The notes below the pieces were generated by a model. The model was not told the DNA's origin. It made no database searches and was given only the letters and a program-made list of their open reading frames with translations. From Candidatus Aenigmatarchaeota archaeon (GTDB lineage Archaea; Aenigmatarchaeota; Aenigmatarchaeia; Aenigmatarchaeales; DAIDAN01): a stretch of DNA of 11,194 nucleotides. The stretch is taken from NCBI GenBank assembly GCA_027310605.1, contig DAIDAN010000018.1, positions 1-11,194 on the forward strand, written 5' to 3'. Position 1 is the stretch's first letter, and each line of letters starts with the position of its first letter. Of the stretch, positions 4,464-10,983 are shown in pieces. A program made the translations under genes and the position numbers.

Positions 4464-5633
4464 ATGAACGTATTGATTTGCCCTTGCGGGGAAGGGCTGG
4501 GGCACACCACGAGGTGCCGCGCGCTTGCGGAGGAGTTCATGAGGCAGGGCCACAGGGTGGCTTTTGCGGCTTACGGAACCAGCGCCGATTACCTGAAGAG
4601 ATACAGGTTCCATGTTTACGATTCCGAGGCGGAGATATCGCTCGCGGGAAGGGCTGGAAAATTCAGCATAAGAAAATCGCTGTTTAACTCCAAAGGAATA
4701 TTCTACAAGATTCTGAAAGCGGCGTACAGGGAATGCCGCGCGATAGAGGATTTCAACGCGGACATAATAGTCTCGGACTCCAAATATTCCGCGCTGCTTG
4801 CCGCAAAAATAAAGGGGTTGAAATCTATACTCCTCATCAACCAAAACGACATAAAGATGGACGGCATAAAAAGGCTGATAAGCTATACCATAAGCGGTTT
4901 CCTAAACAGATTCAACAGTATAGCAGACAAGATGGTTGTGCCGGATTTCGCGCCGCCGTACACGGTCTGCGAATACAATCTTTCAAGGAAAAAAAGAAAC
5001 GGCAAGATTCTCTATTCGGGGCCGCTCGTTGTAAGCGAGGAATGGAAGAAAAACAACAAAAGCGAAAAATACGTGCTTTCGCTCATAGGCGGATTCGGCT
5101 ACAGGGCAAGGATTCTTAGGAAGATAAGCGCGCTTGCAGTAAAAAGGAAAGACAAAAGGTTCTTGCTTGTGTGCGGCATCTCCAAGATAAACGGGATGAA
5201 AAAGGCAAAAAACATAAGCGTGATAAATTTCGCAAAAAACATGGACGCCCTCTGGCGCGACTGCGAGATGGTTGTCGCGCATGCGGGTCATAGCACGCTT
5301 ATGGAGATGCTGTGCTTCGGAAAGCCAGGAATCATAATACCTGACAACTGCCATCCAGAGCAGGAAAACAACGCAAGAAAAATATCCGAGCTCGGTTGCG
5401 GAATCGCCCTGGCGCACAGGGAACTGTCAATAAGCAGGCTGAACTGCGCTATCGACGAAATCTGCGAAAACGGCGGATACAAGAAGTCTGCGAAGAAAAT
5501 GGGTGCGATGGCAAAAAAATACAACGCAAAGAAAACCATAGTGAAAATGGCTGTCTCAATGGCAAACAAGCCTCCCGAAAAAAAGGCATCATGGATTATC
5601 TGGGCAAACCGCTTCCGGCTCCGCCGCAATTAA
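4464..5633 (+). CDS. GT28/MurG-like glycosyltransferase
   Basis: This 389-residue protein has a GT-B fold. The N-terminal domain starts with NVLICPCGEGLGHTTRCRALAEEF, the glycine-rich loop G9-x-G-x-G-H14 followed by Arg17 that MurG-type enzymes use near acceptor and phosphate. The C-terminal donor domain contains LSLIGGFGY (about residues 200-212) and VVAHAGHSTLMEMLCFGKPGIIIP (270-293), whose H-x-G-x-x-T and E-M-x-x-x-G-K-P match the nucleotide-sugar site of Glyco_tran_28. HPEQENNARKISELGCGI follows. The product is likely a cytosolic, membrane-associated enzyme adding a UDP-activated sugar to a lipid or glycan; since archaea lack murein, the MurG reaction itself is not implied. It ends in an unusual basic tail (FRLRRN). 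It is divergent from a methyltransferase, and its donor and acceptor are unknown. Confidence 0.87.
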   Translation: MNVLICPCGEGLGHTTRCRALAEEFMRQGHRVAFAAYGTSADYLKRYRFHVYDSEAEISLAGRAGKFSIRKSLFNSKGIFYKILKAAYRECRAIEDFNADIIVSDSKYSALLAAKIKGLKSILLINQNDIKMDGIKRLISYTISGFLNRFNSIADKMVVPDFAPPYTVCEYNLSRKKRNGKILYSGPLVVSEEWKKNNKSEKYVLSLIGGFGYRARILRKISALAVKRKDKRFLLVCGISKINGMKKAKNISVINFAKNMDALWRDCEMVVAHAGHSTLMEMLCFGKPGIIIPDNCHPEQENNARKISELGCGIALAHRELSISRLNCAIDEICENGGYKKSAKKMGAMAKKYNAKKTIVKMAVSMANKPPEKKASWIIWANRFRLRRN

Positions 5634-5718
5634 CGCTTAAATAGGTATCAGTATCAGTAAAATAGAAAGAAAAAAATTCTTATTATGAATTGAAAATTAT
5701 AAAATTCTTAAAAAGGTG

Positions 5719-5729
5719 AATATAAAATA
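5719..5729 (+). promoter_or_regulatory. TATA box region of the pyrophosphatase gene
   Basis: AATATAAAATA lies about 50 nt before ATG 5776, predicting a leader of roughly 25 nt that contains the Shine-Dalgarno sequence AAAGGTGA (5764-5771). A small hairpin, TAACAA-ACGC-TTGTTA (5749-5764), abuts that site and could modulate access. The same AAAGGTGAA string also occurs at 5712-5720, just upstream of the TATA box. Confidence 0.5.
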
Positions 5730-5775
5730 GGCCGCAATCAAGCAGCTATAACAAACGCTTGTTAAAGGTGAAGCT

Positions 5776-6300
5776 ATGGACCCAGTAAAGGATTTGACTG
5801 CGCAGCCCAAGCCGGAAACGGTTCTGGTTTTCGTGGAGGTTCCGAAAGGCTGTCCCATAAAATACGAGTGGGACAAGGAGCTTGGCATGATGACTGTTGA
5901 CCGTTACATTTATTCGCCCATCACCTATCCCGGCGACTACGGGCTCGTGCCGCAGACGCACTGCGGCGACGGAGACCCGTTAGACTGTGTGGTGCTTGTT
6001 TCAACGCCGGGCTATCCGGGAACAGCAGTGGAGTGCAGGCCTGTGGCTGTGATGAGAATGGAGGATGAAAAAGGGATAGACGACAAGCTTGTCGCGGTCC
6101 CGGTCAAGGACCCGCGGTTTGCGCACATAAAAGATTTGCAGGATATTCCGGAGCACACCAAAAAGGAGATAGCGCATTTTTTCGAGACCTACAAGGCTCT
6201 CGAGCCCAAGAAATGGGTGAAGGTCAGGGACTGGGGGAACGCGGAAGCCGCTAAGAAGGTGCTGAAGGAGGCGATGGAGCTTTACAAAAAGAAAAAATGA
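5776..6300 (+). CDS. ppa: Inorganic pyrophosphatase, family I
   Basis: This 174-residue cytosolic enzyme hydrolyses pyrophosphate to phosphate, pulling biosynthetic reactions such as nucleic acid synthesis and tRNA charging. All active-site residues of soluble family I enzymes are in place and nearly co-linear with E. coli numbering: Glu21, Lys29, Glu31, Arg43, Tyr55 (in YPGDYG) and the signature D-G-D-P-L-D (Asp65, Asp67, Asp70). They continue with Asp96, Asp101, Lys103, and Tyr138-Lys139. The family signature is thus complete, and the length is that of prokaryotic hexameric PPases. ATG 5776 follows a good AGGTGA at 5766-5771. The gene stands alone, 142 bp after the glycosyltransferase and 112 bp before rpo7. 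The assignment is very secure. Confidence 0.97.
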   Translation: MDPVKDLTAQPKPETVLVFVEVPKGCPIKYEWDKELGMMTVDRYIYSPITYPGDYGLVPQTHCGDGDPLDCVVLVSTPGYPGTAVECRPVAVMRMEDEKGIDDKLVAVPVKDPRFAHIKDLQDIPEHTKKEIAHFFETYKALEPKKWVKVRDWGNAEAAKKVLKEAMELYKKKK

Positions 6301-6309
6301 AGGCAATAC

Positions 6310-6401
6310 AATACGAATCAGGAAACAGAGTGCCAAATTAGCGCAACCGCAATTCGATGCGTATTAAAAATCAAACGCTGAAATACGAATCAAGTCGTAT
6401 T
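6310..6401 (+). repeat. Repeated AATACGA motifs upstream of rpo7
   Basis: AATACGAATCA occurs identically at 6310-6320 and 6382-6392. The inverse CGTATT occurs at 6360-6365 and again at 6396-6401, so the second copy forms the inverted repeat AATACGA-6 nt-TCGTATT (6382-6388 with 6395-6401). A TATA-like GTATTAAAAA (6361-6370) lies between the copies. Four related sites in about 90 bp before a core transcription gene look like an operator array, though low-complexity chance repetition cannot be excluded. Confidence 0.45.
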
Positions 6402-6412
6402 GGTTGATAACA

Positions 6413-7012
6413 ATGTACCATATTGTCACGATTGAGGATGTGGTCCGCGTGCAGCCCGCGAAGTTCGGGATGGAGTTGAACGAGGCGCTCAAGTCGAGCG
6501 TCGCGGACGGGATGGAAGGAAAGCTCCACCCGCAGATAGGTATTGTGCTTTCCGTGACCGGCATAGACGAGGTCGGGGAGGGGAAGATAATTCCCGGAGA
6601 CGGGGCAGTGCATTACACCGCTAAATTCAAGGTATTGAGCTGGATGCCGCGCGAGCAGGAGATAGTGGAGGGCGATGTCGTGGACATCACCGAGTTCGGC
6701 GCGTTCATAAGGATTGGCGCGATTGACGGGCTTGTCCACATTTCCCAGGTCATGGACGACTATGTCAGCTATGACGAGAAGAATTCGCAGCTCGCGGGAA
6801 AGGAGTCGCGCAGGATACTGAAGCAGGGAGACGCCGTGCGCGCGAGAATAGTTTCCATCTCCATGAAGGAGCAGAACAAGATTGGCTTGACGATGAGGCA
6901 GCCCTACCTCGGCGCGCTGCATTGGTCGGAAAAGCCCGTCGAGAAAAAAGAGCGCACGGAAAGGAAGCCGAAAAAAAAGAAGCAGAAAGTGAGGTACGAG
7001 AGAGGCGCTTAA
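6413..7012 (+). CDS. rpo7: DNA-directed RNA polymerase subunit Rpo7 (RpoE')
   Basis: This 199-residue stalk subunit of archaeal RNA polymerase is the counterpart of eukaryotic Rpb7; it pairs with Rpo4 and contacts the nascent RNA. The N-terminal domain MYHIVTIEDVVRV...GEGKIIPGDGAVHY (1-68) and the C-terminal S1/OB domain IVEGDVVDITEFGAFIRIGAIDGLVHISQVMDDYVSYDEKN (84-124) through KIGLTMRQPYLG (156-167) are textbook Rpo7. ATG 6413 is supported by GGTTGAT 4 nt upstream and by the conserved MYxIVTxED start. After about residue 172 there is a basic tail with KPKKKKQK, longer and more charged than the core needs. In many euryarchaea spt4 (rpoE'') follows directly; here it does not. The assignment is secure. 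Confidence 0.97.
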   Translation: MYHIVTIEDVVRVQPAKFGMELNEALKSSVADGMEGKLHPQIGIVLSVTGIDEVGEGKIIPGDGAVHYTAKFKVLSWMPREQEIVEGDVVDITEFGAFIRIGAIDGLVHISQVMDDYVSYDEKNSQLAGKESRRILKQGDAVRARIVSISMKEQNKIGLTMRQPYLGALHWSEKPVEKKERTERKPKKKKQKVRYERGA

Positions 7013-7042
7013 AAAAATAAAACCGATGTATCTGATTTTATA

Positions 7043-7049
7043 TTTTTTT
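7043..7049 (+). terminator. Poly-T terminator after rpo7
   Basis: A run of seven T within a very T-rich stretch (7031-7055) begins about 20 nt after the rpo7 stop and precedes the next gene's leader. This is the normal archaeal intrinsic termination signal; no hairpin is needed. Confidence 0.45.
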
Positions 7050-7133
7050 ATTTTGTAAAATGGTTTTCGAATTAAAAATGTAAAAATAAAATTCAGAACG
7101 GCTGAAAACGCTAAAATAATGAGTTGATAAAAA

Positions 7134-7364
7134 ATGCCTGACCGAAAAAAATTCAACGAATGGCTGAAAGGCAAGAGCAGGCAGGAGCATCTTGAGAACA
7201 TAAGCTTCGTGGTTCTCGTGATTGCGGCACTGCTCGTGACGCTCGGAATCGGGCTCGGCTCTTTCGTCTACGGAACCGTGCTGCTCGCAATGTTCGGCGC
7301 TTTTTTGATTCTCGTCGGGATTGTGATTTACATAATCTCGCAGTTCCTGGAGAAGAAGGAATAA
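7134..7364 (+). CDS. Small two-helix membrane protein, unknown function
   Basis: The product has 76 residues: a charged N-terminus (MPDRKKFNEWLKGKSRQEHLE, 1-21), then two hydrophobic segments, about 24-43 (ISFVVLVIAALLVTLGIGLG) and 45-69 (FVYGTVLLAMFGAFLILVGIVIYII), and a short charged end SQFLEKKE. It should be an integral membrane hairpin with both ends probably cytoplasmic. I do not recognise a family. GTTGAT (7123-7128) lies 5 nt before ATG 7134, matching the ribosome-binding pattern of neighbouring genes. Base composition is like that of the neighbours, which supports a genuine resident gene. It sits between rpo7 and the uS15 gene, with a terminator before it and a promoter after it, so it is probably transcribed alone. 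Confidence 0.72.
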   Translation: MPDRKKFNEWLKGKSRQEHLENISFVVLVIAALLVTLGIGLGSFVYGTVLLAMFGAFLILVGIVIYIISQFLEKKE

Positions 7365-7374
7365 TAAATTAAAT

Positions 7375-7384
7375 CTTTAAATAG
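7375..7384 (+). promoter_or_regulatory. TATA box of the uS15 gene
   Basis: CTTTAAATAG, a near-consensus archaeal box A, is centred about 39 nt before ATG 7419. It predicts a leader of about 13 nt that contains GTGAT at 7410-7414. Confidence 0.65.
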
Positions 7385-7418
7385 CTTTACCGTCAAGAGA
7401 AATTCTGTTGTGATTTTA

Positions 7419-7877
7419 ATGGCAAGGATGTATTCGGGAAAGCGCGGCAAGTCGGGAAGCAAGAAGCCGCTTGCGAAGGCGAGGTGGGTCGAGTTCGGGA
7501 AGGAGGAGGCGGAGAGGCTTGTCGTAAAATTGGCCCACGACAAGATGCAGGCTGCGCAGATAGGGCTGGTTTTGAGGGACCAGTACGGCATACCCTCCGT
7601 CAGAAACGTGTCAGAAAAAAAAATCAGCACGATTCTTTCTGAAAATAAAATATTGCAGAAAATCCCTGACGACCTTTTCAACCTCCTGAAGAGGGCGGTG
7701 AAGCTGCGCGAGCACATGGAAAAGAACAGGAAGGACTATCACTCCAAGCGCGGGCTCGAGCTTCTGGAAAGCAAGATTAGGAGGCTCGTGAAATACTATG
7801 TGCGCGAGGAGAAGCTCGCAGCGGGCTGGAAATACGACGCGGAGCGCGCCAAGCTGATCGTGCAGACGGGCGGGTAA
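7419..7877 (+). CDS. rps15: 30S ribosomal protein uS15 (S15), archaeal type
   Basis: This 152-residue small-subunit protein binds the central domain of 16S rRNA and contributes to an inter-subunit bridge. It starts MARMYSGKRGKSGSKKPL, the basic N-terminal extension of archaeal and eukaryotic S15. The S15 helix bundle follows, with the signature LREHMEKNRKDYHSKRGLELLESKIRRLVKYY (about 95-126). ATG 7419 is supported by GTGAT 4 nt upstream and by family start conservation; an upstream in-frame GTG at 7410 would overlap that site. The gene heads a ribosomal/replication cluster (uS15, then a RecJ-like nuclease, then eS1) whose order is common in archaea. A small unrelated ORF follows after a single base. 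Confidence 0.97.
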   Translation: MARMYSGKRGKSGSKKPLAKARWVEFGKEEAERLVVKLAHDKMQAAQIGLVLRDQYGIPSVRNVSEKKISTILSENKILQKIPDDLFNLLKRAVKLREHMEKNRKDYHSKRGLELLESKIRRLVKYYVREEKLAAGWKYDAERAKLIVQTGG

Positions 7878-7878
7878 G

Positions 7879-8097
7879 ATGAATAAGAAAAGAACATCTG
7901 CAACTTTGATTCTTTTAGATATTGTTTTGATAAGCTCATTTTTGATAAAAGTTATTTTTAGAATTGAATCTATTTTTCTTCCAGATTATTTCTTAATCAG
8001 CATAGGAATTTTTCTTACCACATTTATTTTCTTTATAATTAAATACGAAAGAAATATAGAAGAATTGTTATGTAATATTTGCAGAAGATACTTCTAA
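7879..8097 (+). CDS. Orphan AT-rich small membrane protein
   Basis: The product has 72 residues, starting with MNKKRTS and then two long hydrophobic segments: about 8-27 (ATLILLDIVLISSFLIKVIF) and 37-56 (YFLISIGIFLTTFIFFIIKY). It ends in a cytoplasm-like tail, NIEELLCNICRRYF, with a C-x-x-C pair. I do not recognise a family. The sequence is conspicuously AT-rich, with TTT, ATT and AAA codons dominating, unlike the GC-richer uS15 and RecJ genes on either side. That suggests recent gain or weak selection. The ATG starts one base after the uS15 stop, so it would be translated from the uS15 message without a clear ribosome site. It is a real gene with moderate probability; a random open frame in AT-rich spacer is the alternative. 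Confidence 0.5.
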   Translation: MNKKRTSATLILLDIVLISSFLIKVIFRIESIFLPDYFLISIGIFLTTFIFFIIKYERNIEELLCNICRRYF

Positions 8098-8167
8098 AAT
8101 ATATCCAAGTAAATAAACTAATAATATGTAAGATATGTTACTTCAAATATTTTCTACAGTGATATTT

Positions 8168-9463
8168 ATGCAGCGCATGACAGATCTTGCGAAAAAAGCA
8201 GCTGAAGAAATAAAGAGAGCGGAAAAGATAGAAGTAGTCAGCCATTTCGACTGCGACGGAATCGCATCCGCCGCGATAATGAAGCGCGCTCTCGAGCGCG
8301 CGGGAAAAAGTTTCGGGATAACGGTTGCAAAGCAGATAAGGCCGGAGCTGATAGAACAGACAAGGGAAAAAAATCCGGAGCTTGTAATCTTTACAGACTT
8401 GGGCAGCGGATATCTGGAAGAATTGGAAAGACTGGACTGCAGGATAATAATCGCGGACCATCACATAATCAAGAACGATGTCAAATTAAAAAATCTCATC
8501 CATATCAACCCGGAGCTTTTCAGGATAAAGACGCTGTCTGGCGCGTGTGTTGCGTATGTTCTCGCAAAAGAGCTGTCGCAACAGAATAAGGATCTGGCTG
8601 TCCTTGCGATTGTCGGCGCGATCGGCGACATGCAGGAATACGAATACGGCTTCCACCCAGAAATACTGAAGGATGCCGAGGAAAACGGATTGAAAAAGGA
8701 AAAGGGGCTGCGGCTTTTTGGAAGGACGCGGCCGCTGCACAAGACGCTCGAATACAGCGACATACCTTCCCTCTCGAGCGAATCCTCCGCGATACAGTTC
8801 CTCTCAAGCATAGGAATAAAACTAAAAAACGGCAGCGAGTGGAGAACGCTCAATGACCTGACAAAGGAGGAGATGCAGACATTGTCCGACAAGCTCATAC
8901 TCGAAGCTGTAAAAAACGGCAGGAAGAGCGGGGACATCTTCAATGACATTTACACGCACAACGGCACCGAGCTTCGCGAGTTCGCCACGCTATTGAACGC
9001 CTGCGGAAGGACGGGAAAATACGAGACTGGAATAGGCCTGTGCCTTGGCGATGCTGACGCGAAAAAAAAATCCGCATCAGTTGTAAGCGAATATAGGAAG
9101 CAGATAGCCTCCGCGCTCGGCTGGGCGGAAAAAAACAGGGGCAGGATTTTCAGGAAAGAAGCCGCATCATTCATCCTTGCGGGAAAAAATATCAACGAGA
9201 ATATCATCGGGACCATAACCTCGATACTTGCGAAGTCCGAGGCGGGAGGGATAATGGTGGGAATGGCGGACAGCGAAGACGGTATAAAGGTTTCCGCGCG
9301 CGCGGCTGGCGGCGCTGACATGAACAGCATCGTCTCAAAGGCGGCGGAAGAGGCTGGCGGCTTCGGCGGCGGGCACGAGCGCGCCGCGGGCGGCACGATA
9401 CCCGCGGGCTCGGAGGAAAAGTTCATCGAGGCTTTCTGCAGGATTTTGGAAAACAAAAATTAA
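8168..9463 (+). CDS. RecJ/GAN-like single-strand exonuclease, DHH family
   Basis: This 431-residue member of the DHH/DHHA1 superfamily is the archaeal RecJ homologue; GAN (GINS-associated nuclease) of Thermococcus is a characterised example acting with the CMG replication complex. Metal-site motifs are all present: SHFDCDG (25-31, His26, Asp28, Asp30), TDLGSG with Asp77, ADHH (96-99) and VGAIGDMQ with Asp154. The C-terminal DHHA1 substrate-binding domain ends in GGFGGGHERAAGG, with His403. Start choice: GTGAT (8159-8163) is 4 nt before ATG 8168; ATG 8135 is in frame but would add a hydrophobic stretch unusual for the family, and ATG 8177 is a weaker option. TATA-like AAAATATATC (8095-8104) lies upstream. 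Exonuclease activity and its direction are inferred from the family. Confidence 0.92.
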   Translation: MQRMTDLAKKAAEEIKRAEKIEVVSHFDCDGIASAAIMKRALERAGKSFGITVAKQIRPELIEQTREKNPELVIFTDLGSGYLEELERLDCRIIIADHHIIKNDVKLKNLIHINPELFRIKTLSGACVAYVLAKELSQQNKDLAVLAIVGAIGDMQEYEYGFHPEILKDAEENGLKKEKGLRLFGRTRPLHKTLEYSDIPSLSSESSAIQFLSSIGIKLKNGSEWRTLNDLTKEEMQTLSDKLILEAVKNGRKSGDIFNDIYTHNGTELREFATLLNACGRTGKYETGIGLCLGDADAKKKSASVVSEYRKQIASALGWAEKNRGRIFRKEAASFILAGKNINENIIGTITSILAKSEAGGIMVGMADSEDGIKVSARAAGGADMNSIVSKAAEEAGGFGGGHERAAGGTIPAGSEEKFIEAFCRILENKN

Positions 9464-9559
9464 TAACTCTTGCTTGGAATCGCGTTATCCAAACCTTTAT
9501 AAGTTTTACTTTCTGATAGGCTTTTTACATGAAAGTGAAAAAAGCTTGAGCAAAAACCT

Positions 9560-9568
9560 TATTTAAAG
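9560..9568 (+). promoter_or_regulatory. TATA box of the eS1 gene
   Basis: TATTTAAAG is centred about 33 nt before ATG 9597, giving a short leader with GTGAT at 9588-9592. A second box, CTTTATAA (9495-9502), about 65 nt further upstream, would start transcription near a seven-codon frame (ATG 9529 to TGA 9549). The region may therefore have tandem promoters. Confidence 0.55.
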
Positions 9569-9596
9569 TTGTAATTCAAAAAATGATGTGATAATT

Positions 9597-10163
9597 ATGC
9601 CTGCAAGGCCGATAAAAGTCAAGGAAAAGTTCAGGGGAAAGGAGTGGTTCGAGATACGCGCGCCCAAGTTTTTGGGGGAGGGGGCGGCGGGGGAGACGCC
9701 AGCGCTTGACGCGAACCTGCTCGCGGGAAGGACTGTCGAGTCAAATCTTTTTGAGATAGCGAACGACCCGAGCAAGTTCCACATAAAGCTTTTTTTCAAG
9801 GTTGACAGCGTGAACGGGAAAAACGCATACACGAAATTCTCCGGGCACGAGTGCACGCGCGACTTCATCTCGAGGATAGTGCAGAAGAGGACGGGCGTGG
9901 TGGAGACGAACGATGTTCTCGAGCTCGCGGACGGGAAGCTGCGCGTGAAAACGATAGCGATATGCAACCGCCCCACGAAAAGCAACATAGACTCGAAAAT
10001 AAGGAAGAAAATATCGGAGATGTTGAAGGCGGAAAAACCCACGATAGAGAAGTTCGTGCAGGACTTCATCTCAGGAAAGACGCAGAACGCGATTAGGAAT
10101 GAGCTCTCGAAGATTTACCCGATAAGGGTTTTCGAGATAAGGAAAACGGAAGTGTTGGAATGA
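9597..10163 (+). CDS. rps3ae: 30S ribosomal protein eS1 (S3Ae)
   Basis: This 188-residue small-subunit protein of archaeal and eukaryotic ribosomes sits near the mRNA exit. Recognisable family blocks are KEWFEIRAPKFLGEG, GETPA, GRTVESNLFEI, FHIKLFFKVDSVNGKNAYTKFSGHECTRDFISRIV (about 62-97), DGKLRVKTIAI, and the end IYPIRVFEIRKTEVLE. GTGAT (9588-9592) lies 4 nt before ATG 9597, which decides the start. Codons 26-33 are written with three runs of five G, an unusual choice for GEGAAGET. It follows the RecJ-like gene with a 133-bp spacer carrying its own promoter. As I recall, in some euryarchaea a KEOPS pcc1 gene lies between these two; no such frame fits here. The identification is secure. Confidence 0.96.
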   Translation: MPARPIKVKEKFRGKEWFEIRAPKFLGEGAAGETPALDANLLAGRTVESNLFEIANDPSKFHIKLFFKVDSVNGKNAYTKFSGHECTRDFISRIVQKRTGVVETNDVLELADGKLRVKTIAICNRPTKSNIDSKIRKKISEMLKAEKPTIEKFVQDFISGKTQNAIRNELSKIYPIRVFEIRKTEVLE

Positions 10164-10226
10164 AATAATTTTTGAAAATGAAACATTATAAACGAAGGTA
10201 TAAATGAAAGAACGGCATCGGAAAGA

Positions 10227-10295
10227 ATGGATGTTCTTGTTGAAATAAAACCTTGTTGCAAGAATGAAAGATGTTGTCGGGAAATATTTGTTTAA
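10227..10295 (+). CDS. Possible Cys-rich microprotein (22 codons)
   Basis: ATG 10227 to TAA 10295 encodes MDVLVEIKPCCKNERCCREIFV. The CC-x4-CC pattern, four Cys in eight residues, could bind Zn2+ or an iron-sulfur cluster or form disulfides. TATAAAT (10199-10205) is centred about 25 nt before the ATG, exactly the spacing expected for a leaderless archaeal transcript, and a second box ATTATAAAC (10185-10193) is nearby. It occupies most of the 166-bp spacer between the convergent eS1 and tbp genes. There is no homology evidence; frames this short arise by chance, so this is a candidate only. Confidence 0.25.
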   Translation: MDVLVEIKPCCKNERCCREIFV

Positions 10296-10329
10296 GCAAT
10301 ATGGAAATGTTTTGTTAAAATTATAATTC

Positions 10330-10869
10330 TCAAGACCCGAGCGACCTCAGCTTCTTGTCAATCTTCTCCACGGCGCGGTTCACATCAGCTATCGTCCGCC
10401 CGCCTGTGCACACGATCTTGCCTGAGCCGAAAAGCAGGAACGCTACTTTCGGGTCGTCCATCCTGTAAACCAGCCCGGGGAACTGCTCCGGCTCGTATTC
10501 CGCGTTCTCGAGCGCGAAAGCTATGTCATCAAGGTTCAGCTCGCGGCCGAGCTTCGCGGATGCCACGATGTTCTCCACGCGCACGGTGTAGTCGCGCGGC
10601 ACCTTTATGCCCGCCTTCCTTATCATCGCCACGACTTTCGCTATCGCCTCGTTCGTGTCCTTCGGGCTTTTCGCGCCGGTGCAGACGAGCTTTCCGGATG
10701 AGAAGATGAGGGTTGCAGCCTTCGGGTTCTTCAATCGCAGCACAAGGCCGGGGAACTGCTCGGGCTCGTACTCGATGCTTTCCAGCGTTGCCACAAGCCT
10801 GTCCAGCGGAACAGGGACATTCAATGTTGCGGAAGCAACCACATTCTCTATTTTTATTGAAAAACTCAT
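10330..10869 (-). CDS. tbp: TATA-box-binding protein (TBP)
   Basis: This 179-residue general transcription factor bends promoter DNA at the TATA box and recruits TFB and RNA polymerase. Two direct repeats make up the saddle: IKIENVVASATLN...YEPEQFPGLVLRL...LIFSSGKLVCTGAKS (1-90) and VRVENIVASAKLG...YEPEQFPGLVYRM...LLFGSGKIVCTGGRT (93-179). The DNA-kinking phenylalanines fall at 39 and 56 and, 91 residues later, at 130 and 147. The acidic C-terminal tail seen in many archaeal TBPs is absent; the protein ends SLGS. ATG 10869 is chosen over an in-frame TTG at 10881 because GTGAT (10873-10877 on the minus strand) sits 3 nt before it and the family starts there. It is convergent to eS1 and divergent from the next gene. 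Confidence 0.97.
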   Translation of the reverse strand: MSFSIKIENVVASATLNVPVPLDRLVATLESIEYEPEQFPGLVLRLKNPKAATLIFSSGKLVCTGAKSPKDTNEAIAKVVAMIRKAGIKVPRDYTVRVENIVASAKLGRELNLDDIAFALENAEYEPEQFPGLVYRMDDPKVAFLLFGSGKIVCTGGRTIADVNRAVEKIDKKLRSLGS

Positions 10870-10908
10870 AGAATCACGCAAATCGTAAAATAGTATTCTT
10901 GAAGCGCG

Positions 10909-10916
10909 TTTATAAA
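10909..10916 (-). promoter_or_regulatory. TATA box of tbp
   Basis: On the minus strand TTTATAAA, preceded by CC, is centred about 44 nt upstream of ATG 10869. It predicts a leader of roughly 18 nt holding the GTGAT ribosome site. Confidence 0.65.
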
Positions 10917-10941
10917 GGTGCTTAAATGGCTGCTGCGATAC

Positions 10942-10950
10942 ATTTAAATA
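10942..10950 (+). promoter_or_regulatory. TATA box of the right-end gene
   Basis: ATTTAAATA is centred about 38 nt before ATG 10984, predicting a leader of about 12 nt. AAGGTGAT (10973-10980), one of the fullest Shine-Dalgarno matches in the window, lies 3 nt before the ATG. Confidence 0.65.
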
Positions 10951-10983
10951 CTTTTGGGTAGTATAGATTTGTAAGGTGATTGG

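Noticed and set aside
5645..5659. Tandem ATCAGT repeat after the glycosyltransferase
   Set aside because: Only about two and a half units; not distinguishable from chance.
6371..7201. 276-codon minus-strand frame
   Set aside because: It is antisense to rpo7, which is unmistakable; the His/Leu-rich translation is typical of a shadow frame.
8950..9456. 168-codon minus-strand frame
   Set aside because: It is antisense to the DHHA1 part of the RecJ-like gene, Ala/Pro/Ser-rich with no motif.
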